A DNA stretch of 64,000 bases from Xanthoparmelia taractica (GCA_033085395.1 JANQBS010000136.1:44573-108572), one strand, 5' to 3'. Numbered from the stretch's first letter, positions 23,421 to 36,100 are shown. Numbers and translations are program-made. Notes: generated by a model from the sequence alone, not told the origin.

Positions 23421-23857
23421 TTCGAGGAAGATCGACTGACAAGCTTTCTCAGATACTCGTTCCCACTTATTTTCGTAGTAAGTCTGTCTACGCTTGCCCC
23501 ATCAACTGACCTACTTAGTGTCAACAGGCACGAAGAACTAACAGCCACCTTGCATACCTCTCCGAGCGTCGCTTACGCATTGTCGTCGCCGTTCTCAATG
23601 TTGTGGTAGCAGGCGTCCTCCTGTTCGGGGCAATTTTGAACCTGTACTATGTCACAGACGAGCAGAAGCGTCTGGGTCTGATCGCAGGATACACGATGGC
23701 TTTCGCGATATGCGTGGGCTTAGTGACCAAGGCCAGAGATCCGAGGTCTTCGCAGCCTGTGCAGCATATGCAGCGGTGTTAGTGGTCTTCGTCAGTGGCA
23801 GCTTAGGAGGCCAAGCTAAGAACGGTTGCGGTGGTAACGTGACGTCTAACGCGTAAT
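23421..23857 (+). pseudogene. DUF6594-family membrane protein remnant
   Basis: Plus-strand sequence reads FEEDRLTSFLRYSFPLIF, a probable intron (GTAGTAAG...CAACAG, about 23,479-23,535), then HLAYLSERRLRIVVAVLNVV, GAILNLYYV and EQKRLGLIAGYTMAFAICVG. The next conserved block, EVFAACAAYAAVLVVFVSG, is in another frame: one base is missing near 23,737. This is the C-terminal transmembrane region of DUF6594 proteins, a large fungal family often found beside STAND and HET genes; its role is unknown. The N-terminal two thirds is missing, and the remnant meets the NACHT pseudogene tail to tail in an overlapping arrangement. Family assignment comes from recognising the conserved helical pattern. Confidence 0.55.
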
Positions 23858-24153
23858 ATATTGCAACTTCTTGCTGTCACTAGGTGTCTGAATAGCTCCA
23901 CAAGCGTTACGGTCAGTGGTGTCTATAACAGACCATACCCTTACATATCAATCAGTCGACAGAAGGCTCAATGTGCATCTCGGTCTACGGAGAGCGGTGG
24001 ATACGAAAGCAACGTTGAGGTCTTACTTGACCACAAGGCGATGTCTATCTACATCCTTCGTAGGTGAAGATACGTATCACTGAATGTTCCTTCGATAGTG
24101 GAGTAGAAGAAATGTCGTACGCTAGGGATGAATTTGCCCTCCGTTGACAGTAC

Positions 24154-24309
24154 CTTTTAAACCTCAGCCAATGCTAAGTGTAAATACGAACGTAACCATT
24201 AGTTCCCTTTTTACCCGTAGATTGGTTTCTTAAGTCTTTTACGAGCGAAGACTTGATAATTTTATTATAAGGTAACTTATGTATTATAGTATAGATAGAT
24301 TAAGATAAC
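24154..24309 (+). mobile_element. Truncated copy of the 297-bp MITE
   Basis: Begins with CTTTTAAACCTCAGCCAATG and continues with the same sequence as the reverse complement of 44,143-44,439 for about 45 identical bases, then at reduced identity (shared blocks TACCCGTAGATT, AAGTCTTTTACGAG, TTATAGTATAGA) to about 24,309. The second inverted terminus is not found, so this copy is broken at its right side. It lies 300 bp past the DUF6594 remnant. Confidence 0.75.
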
Positions 24310-26837
24310 AAGCCAGCGGCTAGGGCTTTGCTGCCTTAACTCAAAACACAGCAGCGACACCGCTCCATCAACCAACCCCAATCCATAGAAACAATCGCAG
24401 CATATCATACACACCCATCATCATGGCAGCTACCAGGTGGAGACCAAGATTCAATCCATCCCTCTGACCTACTTCAAGCCTTTGGCGACCACGAACAATT
24501 GACGCGATGAATTCCAGTCAACCACCAAGGGGCCTGGGATAGGCTCTTTACAGCTACTATAGCCCAAACACCGTCTTTCCTGCATAATGGACGCCGTCGA
24601 AGATTCCCTGGCCCAGGGCTACAACACCGCTAAACGCGCTTTTCCACCGCTCCTCCAGATGATGCCTACACTTCGCTGGGATGCTCCAGGCGGATGAAGA
24701 GATCAAGAGCCCATCAGATTGCAGATACCATGAAACAAGATGCAAAAGCACAATTTTTGATAAGGTCAGCCCGGCTATACCACATCTATATCCTACGTTC
24801 GCACCAACAGTCACCAGCACCGTCACGCCTTCCAGGCAACCCGCCCAAGGCCCCGTACAAGGCACACCAACTATCCTCCTCCTGCCTCCCGTCCCATCTC
24901 TCCCAATGTCTCTTCGCGTACCCCAGCACCTATCCCATAGCCTCCTCACAACGCCAACAAACCAATCTTCCTACTACAACCAGACAACGAACCCGGCCTG
25001 CGCGGCATAGGCACCAGGATTTTCAACGTGCACAGAGCAAGACTCCAAAACCCCGGCAAGAAAACTCTCTCAATCCAGGCCTCCTTCTTCATCCAACGAT
25101 GCCCCAATGACCAAGTTGCCGGATATACATAACCGTCTCGAAACACACGCAGCTGCGAGAAAAAATAACTTCGATAACCGGACCCGGATGCGCGGTTGGC
25201 GCTGGCGCTGAAAGTCGAGGACGAAATACCTGCCATGAGACAGCATGCGCTAGCCGGCACTACTGTTCAATAAAAAACACGATAAGCCACCCATGCGATG
25301 TATGTATGTGTACGCAGCTAGCGTTCAGGTTCCATGTGCATCTGGCAATATTTCATTTCCTTTCCCGTGCTCCTGCGCCCCTGCGCCCCTCGGGCAAGCG
25401 GTCTCGAGCCCTGGGTTCCAGTATACGCAAACTCCCATCGAAATTGGCTATCTGGATATCCACTTCACGGGTTTGCGCCCCGGGCCCGGCGAAATACGCA
25501 CCTTACGAAGTCAAGGGTTCAGCTAGCTTAGGCACTTTTTTACCTGCGCATCAATCACTATGACTGAGGGAGGATCTGAGGATGCGAGCGTGGTATAGTA
25601 TAGTATAGTATAGTATAGTACCAAGTACACAGCTCCACACCAGACGATTATTCGGACGGCGGGGTTCCCGGTGCAGGAGATGTTTTCGTTAGTTAGTTAG
25701 GAAACCCGGGGGAAGGGGGGAAGGGGGGAGAGGGGTGCTGGGAAAGACGACACGGTGCTAGCAGGATGTCTGGACGGGTTTACGTTGGGGGAGTTATCAA
25801 TCGGTTGGGTTACACAGCGTGGTTGGTGTATGTATGTATGGGATGGATCAAAAGCACGAGGGAGGGATGAGTTGGATGCATGCAAAAGAGGTCGTTTCAA
25901 ATATCGAGAACATGCATAGTTGAGATGCCTTGAGTTGACACTTTTGTAATACAGTAGTATAAAGTCGACCAACATCCAAAACACATTCGAGATGCGTTCG
26001 TTAAACGACATGTCGAAACGATTTGAGCAATGGAACTTATCATCTGGGAGTAAATATTTGCAAGCATATCTTATTACTTGTGCTACTGTAAAGTAATATA
26101 CGACTTTGGCTACCATCTTGCTGTGACGATCATTATGCAAGGAAAACCACTGCCGCCGTCCTTGTTGTGTGTGAGGCTGATTCTCTGACGCTGTATTTGT
26201 AAGTAGAGAAATGGATCTTTGAAAAGAATTTATCTAACGAGTCAGCGGTCATTCGATCGCCTTGGGGGTTATGTATGGCCCAGGGATGTGGTATAAACTC
26301 CTCCTTTAGCTGGTGGTTTCCGTAGGGTATGGTCGATTCTCGCCAAGAGACGATGCTGGCTATTTTGCACTTGGCATTGGTTCAAGCCGGGTGGTGACTC
26401 TTCTTTTTGGGTTTGGTCTCTGCTTAGGATGGAGGGTAGTGAGTAGCTGGAGCAGCTTCAGCAACGTATTGCTTGAGCGCTGCTACCTGGATATTCCCCC
26501 ATACTTTGTGACAGCAACCTCAGCAATGCTCAATGATTCACCTGGCGCGGCTAAAAAGACAAAGGTCGGCGATGGTGGCCGTACGCAGTTGTTCTGCCTC
26601 CCTTTCAACAGATCTGACAGTCTGTCGTCCGGGTCTATACGTCGTATGGGCGATTGAAAGAGTCCTTGTACTAGGTGATAAGCCGAGGAAGTGCATCGCA
26701 GAGACCTGAACGCTAGTAGAAGCTAGAGTGGCTAGCAGTGCTACCAGGAGCGGTCTTTTCAAACTCCGATACCTCAAGGTTCAAGGTACATGCTCAGAAG
26801 TAGTGTTTCCAATCTCCTGAATGCAGCATCGGTTCCA
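24310..26837. other. Intergenic region with one possible unrecognised gene
   Basis: Between about 24,424 and 25,130 several plus-strand frames look protein-like but change frame (for example VNHQGAWDRLFTATIAQTP near 24,505, DEEIKSPSDC near 24,690, and LRGIGTRIFNVHRARLQNPG near 24,990). They could be exons of a real gene or a decayed one; I recognise no family and could not build a closed model. A (TATAG)n array of about five units lies at 25,593-25,620. The rest, 25,620-26,837, shows nothing I can support. Confidence 0.3.
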
Positions 26838-27242
26838 GGTCGCATCATAACAGGCTTTATTGCGTCAACATGCATATCCCTATTGCGTGGACGACGGGCG
26901 TCCTTATTATGAACTTTGCTGGATGGGCATTCACAACACAGGTGGGCTCATCGTATTCGCAATCCTCTGCGGCTTCTTCTCTGGCGGCTTTGTGGCCTTG
27001 GCGTCCGTAGCTTTGACGAGCTTGATGCCTGACCGCAGTAGGTTGGGGACCAGGATGAGAATGTCCTCCCTGCTCTTGCGGTAAACCGATCTCAGGCGCC
27101 ATTTTAGGTTGGGACAGAGGTTCGGGGTAGGGGTGGCACTGTTCTTTTTGGGATCAAACTCATTGTTACTGCACCAGCTGGTGTGCTCTTTCTCCTCACA
27201 CGGTTAGCCCCTGGGGGAAAGGATCTGGGAATGAAAGTTTGA
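26838..27242 (+). pseudogene. Monocarboxylate-type MFS transporter pseudogene, C-terminal part
   Basis: Plus-strand pieces in three frames follow the order of the last helices of fungal monocarboxylate-permease-like MFS proteins. PGRIITGFIA is in one frame. HIPIAWTTGVLIM is in a second. HNTGGLIVFAILCGFFSGGF with VALTSLMPDRSRLGTRM is in a third. A terminal piece IVTAPAGVLFLLTRLAPGG ends at a stop at 27,240-27,242. At least two frameshifts and no N-terminal half mean it is dead. The intact family moves carboxylates or related compounds across the plasma membrane. Confidence 0.55.
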
Positions 27243-29684
27243 AGAGAGGAGAGAGAGAGATGAAAAGCGCGCTTAGAAACGGTCGTTAGACTGTATGCGC
27301 AGCCAAGCTTAATCGAGAGTGGCGACTAAGCAGCTGGGAAGAACAGCATTTTGAGGCTGCGGCTATATCTTAGGAAGAGACAAGTCGTAAGGGCATACCC
27401 GCTCCCGTAGTTTGACGACGTTGGGGGTGAGATGAGCAAAGGATAGTCGACGTGAGGGCATGTTGTAGCAGTGGTTGGCAATTTACAAAGTAGATCAAGT
27501 CTGACAGATGCAAAGCGGCATCGTGCATGCTTATTGAATATGCACTTTTCTTTTTAGTTTGTGCCAGCGAGTGTTCTGTATTCGTGACATTGCATATGAG
27601 TGCACGGACCTGAGGCATTTTTTTTCCAGCAGAAAAAAAGACGCATTGTGTTTTCCGAGATATCCTTTCAAGATTTCAAGATCATGTCAAGAGTACTTTT
27701 ACTTCTAACATTCTGGCGCAGAGGTACTTATAGACCCACCACCGACGTTGGAATCATGCAGGCACTTGGAAGTAGATTTTGAGGGAACGTGATAAGGTAA
27801 ACGTGAAGATAGTTCCCCACGCAATAAATTTCAGACCAAATTTCGGATACACAAGGTACCTAAGGTATTTTAGTGGGTGAAAGAACGGAGTAAATTATTT
27901 TAGCGTGGTCATGCTCCCTCGGTTCCAGTCGTCAAGAAAAAGAAAACCGGGGCTGCTTTCTTTTGTTCCTACATTAATATTTTTTTTTCCCATCTGGTTG
28001 ACCAGGATTGCCAGGATTGGAACAATGGCCACACACCATCGGAGAATGCAAGATTATTTAGATGCTTACTGCAGCCTCGAGAGGTGATGGGAAAAATCTG
28101 TACCTTAATCCCCAAATGCAGGGACTGTCGTTGCAGCACAATAGGCTATCAAGTGTCGTTGTGTGTTCGTTTGATGTGGTTTTATTACATGTATTAGGTT
28201 CGATTCCTAATGGCACCGATACAATGCTGTAGCCTGTTTTGCCCATTTTCTGGCAGCGCCATCAGCAATAATCAAACTTTATACATGTAATATAACCACA
28301 TCGGTACCTTATGTTTCTATCATTGAGTCATCATCATCATAGGGCTGAGGCATTTAAGTATCTGGTGCAAATGTAGGCATCGGCGATGGCTAGAGGAAAA
28401 GGGGAATCTCGTAGAGATGGGTCGATGCAACATCTCGGAGACAATAGGCTACCAGGTGCTCATGAGGAGATGACAAGATTCCGAGTGCAGCGGAAGCGCG
28501 CAGCGGGAGATAACTCTGCATGCGCCGAATTCTCCAGCCCACCACCTTGGGCTTTTTTGGTCGTCAAGAATTGCCCAAGAAGCAGGAGAAGATGATGCCT
28601 CGTTGGAATCACTGAGTTGGACAGGTAGCGAATATTAATTACCTGGGTATTTGGTAGTTAGAAATATCGTATTAAACAACTACCACTGAGACAACGGTCC
28701 CGTCGAGGCGGGCAGAGACGAAGTTGAGGGTCCAACAAATCCCCTGCAGCTTTCCGTCATACATCCTTTAAGGAGAAGAGGAGAAAGCAGCGCTAAACAT
28801 GCAGGTGACCACGTTCTGGGCCGTAGTGGAAGGATTGATATCGGGGGCATGATCAGCAAATCGCAAGAGCAGGTTCAGGAATGTTGATCATTTTGAGGCA
28901 TTGACTTTATACTGAGGGGAAGCTCGGGCTTTAAGCCTTTAAGGTAAGTAAGGAAGGAGCTAAACTCAAAAAAGGTAAGCGGGCTTGTTCCGAGGATTGG
29001 GTTTCCCGCTTTTATTTAATTCGACGGGTATTCGGGAGAGCCGATCATGTGCCTTTTGAAAGTGACAGTTACTAAGCTAGAAGTACTGTACTAAGGTATT
29101 ACCCCTCGTTACCCCCCTCGGAAATCATGCAGTATAATAATATATACCTTCCAAAAGGCTACCATACCTTAGCCTATTCATTCTATAATGCCTTTCCTCA
29201 AGGTACCAACTACTTTACTATCCTTGACTGGGCTTCAACAGGGATCCTGCTGCTGCATATTTAGCCCATCCGTTTCTCATTCATGGCTTAAAGTACCTTA
29301 CTGCTTACCTTCTGGACTCTAGCGACTTGACCCTAACAAATGTGAGAGAGAGGAATGTGAAAGCCCCTCACACACCCAATCAACAAGAATCCAACATGAT
29401 TAAGACAAATATCCATCCCGCCTCCAGACATAGATCCGGCACTTGTTGCCCCCCTCATGTCACAACAGCAAACCCTTAGGCCCGAGAGCCTTGTCAATAC
29501 CCTCCATCCTTTACTTCTCTGCTTGCTGCTCTTGTATCTCCTTCCAGGCCTCTTCTCCGACGACACTGCACAAGCTGTCTGGAAGACGTACCATCTCGAC
29601 ACTATCATCGCCAGCGCTCAGCAATACTAAGAAGGTGCGCAGCCGGAGAATAGAGAAAATCGCATACGCAGAAACTCGTCAAGA
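27243..29684. other. Intergenic region, 2.4 kb
   Basis: No gene recognised. It includes AG-rich sequence at 27,240-27,265 and AT-rich stretches around 27,790-28,000 and 29,090-29,200. A tRNA T-arm-like hairpin at 28,195-28,212 lacks the rest of a tRNA. The last 350 bases carry short frames but most likely serve as promoter and 5' leader of the transporter starting at 29,685. Confidence 0.4.
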
Positions 29685-31894
29685 ATGCCTCCCAGCTCCG
29701 AAGAGTCGAGCTCGCCGGTAGAAACGAAGGCTGTTGACTCACAAGTTGAGACTATACACACAAACGAGCGCGTACCTGGCCACCCTGCCTACTTTGAAAA
29801 AGATGGATTGCGGACGTACGGCGATGCCGAGGACCATGACCATGAACCACGGGTACGAGGCCCGCTCTGTCATTCAACCGGGCGCCTGCTAAAATTTGGA
29901 ACAGATGTCTTTTAGAAGGATGATGTCTCTGATTGCTATGGCATTCCTCTGGACAGGCTCCCAGATCCCCCTCTACATCTTTGGTATGCAACAACCTTTG
30001 ACCATGGGGTATCGTATCATCAACGCTAACAGTGCGGCTTAGGGGGCATTCCACCACTGATATACCGGTAATTCAATCCCACTGACTATGTGCACCACGT
30101 CGCCAACTGATTCTTCTCTCCAGCGACCTTGGTGGCCTCGATAGATGGACATGGTTTGTGAGTTTGGCAACCATCCCCATTTGATCTGGTCTGAACACTG
30201 ATCGCTTGACAGGTCTTGGCCAACCTTTTGGCCCTGGCGGCTGTTTGCCCCTTCGTTGGCTCCCTCTCCGATCTCTTGGGCCGCCGATATGTCGCTATAC
30301 TGGGTGCATCCTTAGTCATCCTCGGGGTAATTGTGGCCTCGACCGCGCACAGCATGAACGTCTTCATAGGTGAGTACAACAGAGGAGGCGAGAGCAGACG
30401 GGCTTGGGCTCATACATCTTCCCAGGTGGCATGGCCATATCAGGCACTGGCGCCGGTATCAACGAACTCACCGCTCTCGCTGTGACCTCCGAACTCGCGC
30501 CCACCCGAAAGCGCGGAATCTACGTCGCAGTCCTCATTTTCACAATTCTGCCCTTCTGCCCCTCCGTCTTATGGGCGCAATTGATCGCTGAACATTCGGG
30601 TTGGAGATACTGTGGTGTGCTATGCGGTGTTTGGGCTGCTGTCGGACTCATCCTGACCATCTTCTTCTACTTCCCACCGCCCAGAGTCAACTCCCAAGGC
30701 TTATCGAGAATGGAAGCCTTTAAGCAGATCGATTTCGTGGGGGGTTTCCTTAGCATTTTCGGCATGTTGTTGTTCATGGCTGGGCTACAATGGGGAGGCT
30801 ATCAGGTAAGTTGTCTGTGACATTTGATGGAGAAGGAGGTGGTGAGTTCTAAGAGTGAGTCTAGTATTCCTGGAAAACCGCCCATGTCCTTGTCCCTCTG
30901 TTTCTGGGCTTCTTCCTACTCGTGGCATTTGCTATCTGGGAGGCAAAATTCGCCAAATTTCCCATGTTTCCAGCACGCTTGAAACAGAGCCCTCGAATTC
31001 TCGCCCTGACCCTGGTCATCACCTTCATATCGGGCGCCAATTTCTTCTCCGTCCTCCTCTTCTGGCCTACGCAAGCGTTCAATGTATATGGACACGATCC
31101 GGTCGGTGTCGGTATTCGAGGACTACCGATCGGATTTAGTATCTTAGCTGGGGCTGTGCTTGTCCTTTTGTTGCTCAGTGCCTTCAGAGGTAATAACAGG
31201 GAGTTGATGATTGTCAGCTCTATCATCATGACAGTGGGTAAGTGTTGGGACTCCGCATCAGGCTTCCGGTGGATCGAGACGACTGACTGGAAGATCCTCA
31301 GGCAGTGGCGCTCTTGCTAGCTTGAAGGCCGACACGCTCTACCGGGCCTGGGGTCTCCTTGTTCTCGCCGGTCTAGGCATCGGAGGCATCGTTGTACCAG
31401 CGTCCATCATCACCACCATCATCTGCCCAGACGTACGTCCACTGCGCCCCCCCTCTTCCTCCACCCCACTAACACCCCCTCAGGACCTAATCGCCACCGT
31501 CGCAGCCCTCACCCTCGCCATCCGCGTCATCGGCGGCTCCATCGGCTACACGACCTACTACAACGTCTTCATCTCCAAATTCGTCACCAACGCCATTTAC
31601 TACATTGGCGGCGCCATGGAGCTCGAACTCGGCATCACCGACCCCAAAGACATTGAAACCGCCATCGCTCTCACCGGCGCCTCCCTGCTCGATGAATTGA
31701 AATTGATCCCCGGCATCGCGGGCAATGACACGGCGTGGGAAATCGTCGTGGGAGCGGGGAAGGTTGCGTTTGCGGAGAGCTACCGGTGGGTGTATTTGGT
31801 CAGTATCGCGTTTGGCGCAGTGAGTACCATCGCCGCGTGCTTCTTGGGCAATATCAACAAGTACATGGATGATCATGTGGCGGTCGTCATGTAA
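29685..31894 (+). CDS. MFS transporter, TRI12/siderophore-type efflux family
   Basis: Nine exons close in frame: 29685-29852, 29905-29983, 30043-30067, 30124-30157, 30213-30369, 30426-30805, 30865-31237, 31302-31432 and 31484-31894; about 585 residues. The N-terminal about 55 residues are hydrophilic. Membrane segments follow, with SDLLGRRYVAILG, the MFS loop motif between TM2 and TM3, after VLANLLALAAVCPFVGSL. Further blocks are INELTALAVTSELAPTRKRG, DFVGGFLSIFGMLLFMAGLQWGGY, and a C-terminal half ending GNINKYMDDHVAVVM. This pattern is that of the fungal trichothecene-efflux (TRI12) group of the 14-TM drug:H+ antiporters. Members export toxins or take up iron chelators, so the substrate cannot be named; no toxin-biosynthesis genes lie nearby. 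The tiny exons 3 and 4 (25 and 34 nt) are needed to recover GGGIPPLIYRDLGGLDRWTWF. Confidence 0.9.
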
Positions 31895-33126
31895 GATTGC
31901 CCTGGAAAAGAGCGCAGGGGGAGGAAGGGGGTTAGAGAAGGAGATCTCTAGTCATACGAATGATTAATCTTATTTCCCTTCCTGACTCCATAGTGACTGA
32001 CTTGGGGCCGGAAGTCGCGCCTATCTGTGATTTCGGTAAGTAGGTACCTTGACTTGCGGGAACCCCATGGTGTTTGCGAGCCAAATCATCAAACACCCCC
32101 CTTCAACCCATCCCATCCCATCCCATCCCATACCTCAAATCACGACTTGATTCAGTCAGTCAGTCGAGTCTTTTGGAGAATAATCAACTAGGGTACTTTA
32201 TAATGACTGAATGAGGAAATAAAGAAATTTACCCCTCCTGCTGCCTCTCCCTCTCCCTCTCCCTCTTCCTCTCAACTCTTCCTCTCCCATCATACGTATA
32301 TCCCTACCTGATCGTACCTTACCTTACCTTATCAACCGCCTTTTCAACCCAAAACTTTCAACCTCTTCAACTACAATAAATAAACGAACGAACGAACCCT
32401 TGATACGCAAAAAACTAGCCAAAAAAAATAAGAAACGAGCGAAGTCGAAAGAAAGAAGTAGACAAACGAACCAAAAAAATATATATATAAAAAAATAAAA
32501 AAAATAAAAAAAAAATAAAAAAAAAATAAAAAAAAAAAACAAGCAAATGAACAACCAAGTAAGCAAGTTGGGACGAAAGAGAGAGAGAGAGAGAAGAGGA
32601 AGGGCATAGTGCGCAATGATCAATGACTTTTGGGCATGACCAATTACTTTCGACCATGGATAGATGGATAGATGCAATTATCAATAATCGATTTAATGAA
32701 ATGATCCCAATACTAGCAATAATCCGTGAACAGGTAAGGAAATAGGTCCTCCCTCGTACTCGTACGAGTACCGCATGATTTGATAATTTCCTAATTTGGA
32801 GTTGGGAGTTCCACCATACATTGACCAAACGAGACATAGGGCCATCTTTTGTTGTAGGCGTGTGGTAATTTGAGAAGAGAAGTCTTCGAGACAAGTGTAA
32901 ATATAATATACATGTATGTATATATTGTACAGAACGAAGTGGTGAATAATATTGAAGTACATGCGTGATAAATGCCAACGCAAATGGGAAAGAGTGCAAA
33001 AAGATGGGGGTATATCCAATGCCAATAATCAATCAACGCCATATATCCAAAATGCGTTGGTCTCTCCCCCCGCCCCCCGAAAAAAATTGTCAAGATTCAT
33101 TCCAATCATCGTCCACTGCTGTCAGC
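31895..33126. other. Low-complexity intergenic region between convergent genes
   Basis: Contains a (CCCAT)n run near 32,104-32,131, CTCCCT repeats at 32,243-32,270, an A-rich block at 32,476-32,541 (A runs broken by single T), and a GA run near 32,579-32,594. Frames rich in Phe/Tyr on the minus strand are artefacts of the A-rich block. No gene recognised; 3' ends of the transporter and MTC5 genes are expected here. Confidence 0.6.
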
Positions 33127-36100
33127 TCACTTACTCGTCTTCCTCCCTTTACCTCTATCCTCCGTTCTCGCTTGCAGGTTCCTTGACAGGCTCTCGTGGG
33201 CCACGTCCTCCCACCCCTGCTCATTCCATCCAAGCTGCTCTTGCTCGTTGGCGCCTCCGTTACCCGTGACAGTGACGGCGGGACTGCCGGCTACGATCTC
33301 ATCCTTAGATCCATCTTCTTCGCGGGTGGGTTCTGACTCCACTCCTGAGGATGGGAATGCCATGGTGGTGTAGTCGCCGCAGATGCAGCCGCATCCCGAG
33401 GGGCACTCGTCCAAGGAGGCCTGGGAGAGGAGCTGGCGGCATGAAGCGTGCAGGACGTGACCACAGCTGGGACACGGAGAAGAAAGACCGCGGATAGATG
33501 TGTTGCATAGCAGACAGGGCAGAGCCGGCGGGAACTTTGAGCAGCGTTGGCAGCGGAAAGAGGGTGTTTGAGAGGGCAGAAGCAGCGTCGAGCAGGAAGG
33601 GCAGTGGTCTCTGAAGACTGGATTTGAGTTCTCGGTGTTGTACCCGGAGTTGAGAAGGTTTGCGCCTGCCAGGGCGCCAAACGGGGCTGTGGCTTTCGGA
33701 GCGATTTTGAACGGTGCCGTGGTGTCCGGTTGCAAGGGACGATTATGGCTTAGTATTTCGGCTCTAGCAGTGGGCATACCCCAGATGTATAGAAGATTCG
33801 CGTATGCCTCTCTGTACGTACGGTAGCACAATTCTTTGCTTGGATCCAGCAAAGGAACATTGGCATAGCCGTCATTGGGAAATTGGTCTTGGTTCTTCAG
33901 CTTGGTTTTGCAGACAAGTTTCTTTGGTACCAGACCGGTATCATCCTCCGCATCCGAAACAGACAATGGAGAGGATTTGGGGTCTTCCGTGATGTTGGAT
34001 GACCTGCCAAAAAGGCCAGGGGCACTCCAAGTGAACGTAGGAGCAGGATTCCCGAGGTAACTTCCGACTGGACTCGAGCGCTTCTTAGGGTACGAAGTGG
34101 GCGGTGAGGAAGCTGCAGAACCAAAGGAAAAAGGACGGGAAAAGGAAGCGGCGAAGGCGCTGAGATTTGAGTTCGAACGATGCGTGTGGCGGTAATGTTC
34201 GGGTGAGGTGGACAGACTTGTTGACTGTGGGTTTCTGTGTTCAGGGCTTGTACGAGAAGGCTTGTAAATTAATGGAGGCGTCTCACTCGCAGACAGATCA
34301 TTCAGTGGGCCGGAGGAATGTGCAGAATGTGGTCCGCTGACAATTTTCTGAGAGTCGACCTGCATAGACGATTCTGGACGCAGAAGAGATCTAAAATGGT
34401 TCCTTGCTACTTCTTCTGATGGGTAGTAAGCATTCGCCAAATTTCGATGGCCTTGTGAGGAATGATCCAGATTAGGGCCGAGGTCGTTCATCCCCATGCT
34501 TTTGGTGGGTGTTCGCGGTTCATCGAGAATGCATGCAAGCACTGCCAGCATCTGAACATCTGCCAACTGTTCGAAATGTCGAAACCTGCACCGATCAGCG
34601 TCTGGTTAAAATCATGCCCAAGAGTGCAGCTTACAATGAGTCTACAAACCACCGTCTTCCCAGGGGATGGTTGCCCCACTTCACAGATCCCCGCTGTCTC
34701 GGTTTTCTCTCCTCTTGTGTCGCATCGAACGACAAATCGATGGCGCTGTCCCTTGGTTTGAGCTCGGATGCCGTACGACGCGCAATTACCACGACGGGTG
34801 CCTCGCTCTCAGGAATGACTTTCGATTCGAGAGGCACCTCTTCTTTGATGATAAGCTCGACGAACGACCAAACGTCGGCAAGATCTGGATCTCCGCCTTC
34901 TCTGGCGATGCATGAGTTGTGGGCACAGCTGCTAGAGCCGTCATGCATGGTATACCCCTCCGCAAGATACTTCTTTGCGGGGAGAAGTTGCATGAGATCG
35001 TGAATTGCCACGTAGTTGCCGGAACTCATCGTCGTGGACTTGGCAAGTCCAGTGTCGCCACTCGACTTCTGCGAATCATCAACAGCTGGCCCTTGATGGG
35101 CCTCAAACACATCGCCGCGCCAGGCCATACTTGGCATAAAATGGTGGCGAGGCAGACCCATGTTGTCTGAGGACGATGATGAGCTGGACGAGAACGCAGA
35201 AGAGTATTCCGGATCGGAACCGCCGCTCTCAATAGTTTCGAGCGTTGACGATCCTCGCTTTTGCCGAGAGGAATCATTGTAAAGTCGGCCAAAGTCCTCA
35301 AATACATTCTTGCGACTTCCGGATGATCGGTCACTAGCCCTGATACTCAAGTCCAGTAGCGAGTATTCCTTTTCCTGTTTTGATGGAAAGAAGCAAACCA
35401 GGCGTCCATCCCCAGCCCAGAGTGCTCCACAGCCTTTGGGTAGTGGGACGTTGTATTGAGCATTCGAGACGACGATCATCGAATCACTTGCTCCCATACT
35501 TTCGGCTTGCTCTCCTGCATACCGCCCGAGGCTTTCATCCTCCTCATCACTGGAACTCACCGCTAAGTCTTGGGTGGATTCAAGATCCACACTCTCCTGG
35601 CGTTTTTCCAACCAAAGCAAGCACTCTTCAAGATTCCGTTCGCCGAGAAGGTACCGTAGCATTGCTTCCAACGAACTTCGTTGATGGGACATGAAGCGTG
35701 AAGCAATAGATTTGGCATCTGTATAGATTCGGTCAGCTGTTTCGTCGCTAAGGGATGCCGTCGGCTCCAGGGTAAGAGCGGGCGCCGCGGAGTTCGGATA
35801 GTTGGGTGGAAAATCGATGCGAGCCTTGAGGTATGTGAAGCTCCTCTCAGGACCCCATGGCCCGGAGAGAGAGACCTGGATTCGGCGACGTTGCATGTTG
35901 ATCTGGTACACGTGGAATCAGCGTTTGATAGTAAGAAAATTATTGGGACGCTCCTTTGTACCTCTTCGAATTTGACCTTCTTGAACTTATCTCCTACATG
36001 AGTGATCTCTTCTCCCAAAGATTCGAAATAATCCCACGTTGGATCTGTTTTCACACTCGGTGGAAAAATGGAAGATACGCTCTGATGCGTTCCAGACGGG

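Noticed and set aside
28190..28220. tRNA T-arm-like hairpin (TTAGG, TTCGATT loop, CCTAA)
   Set aside because: The next bases (TGGCACC) have no matching 5' acceptor strand upstream, and no D-arm or anticodon arm is found on either strand.
29685..31894. Toxin biosynthetic cluster around the TRI12-like transporter
   Set aside because: No terpene cyclase, polyketide synthase, P450 or cluster regulator is visible within 10 kb on either side; the neighbours are pseudogenes and housekeeping genes.
32324..33032. Phe/Tyr-rich membrane-like proteins on the minus strand
   Set aside because: The hydrophobic runs come from the A-rich simple repeat at 32,476-32,541.
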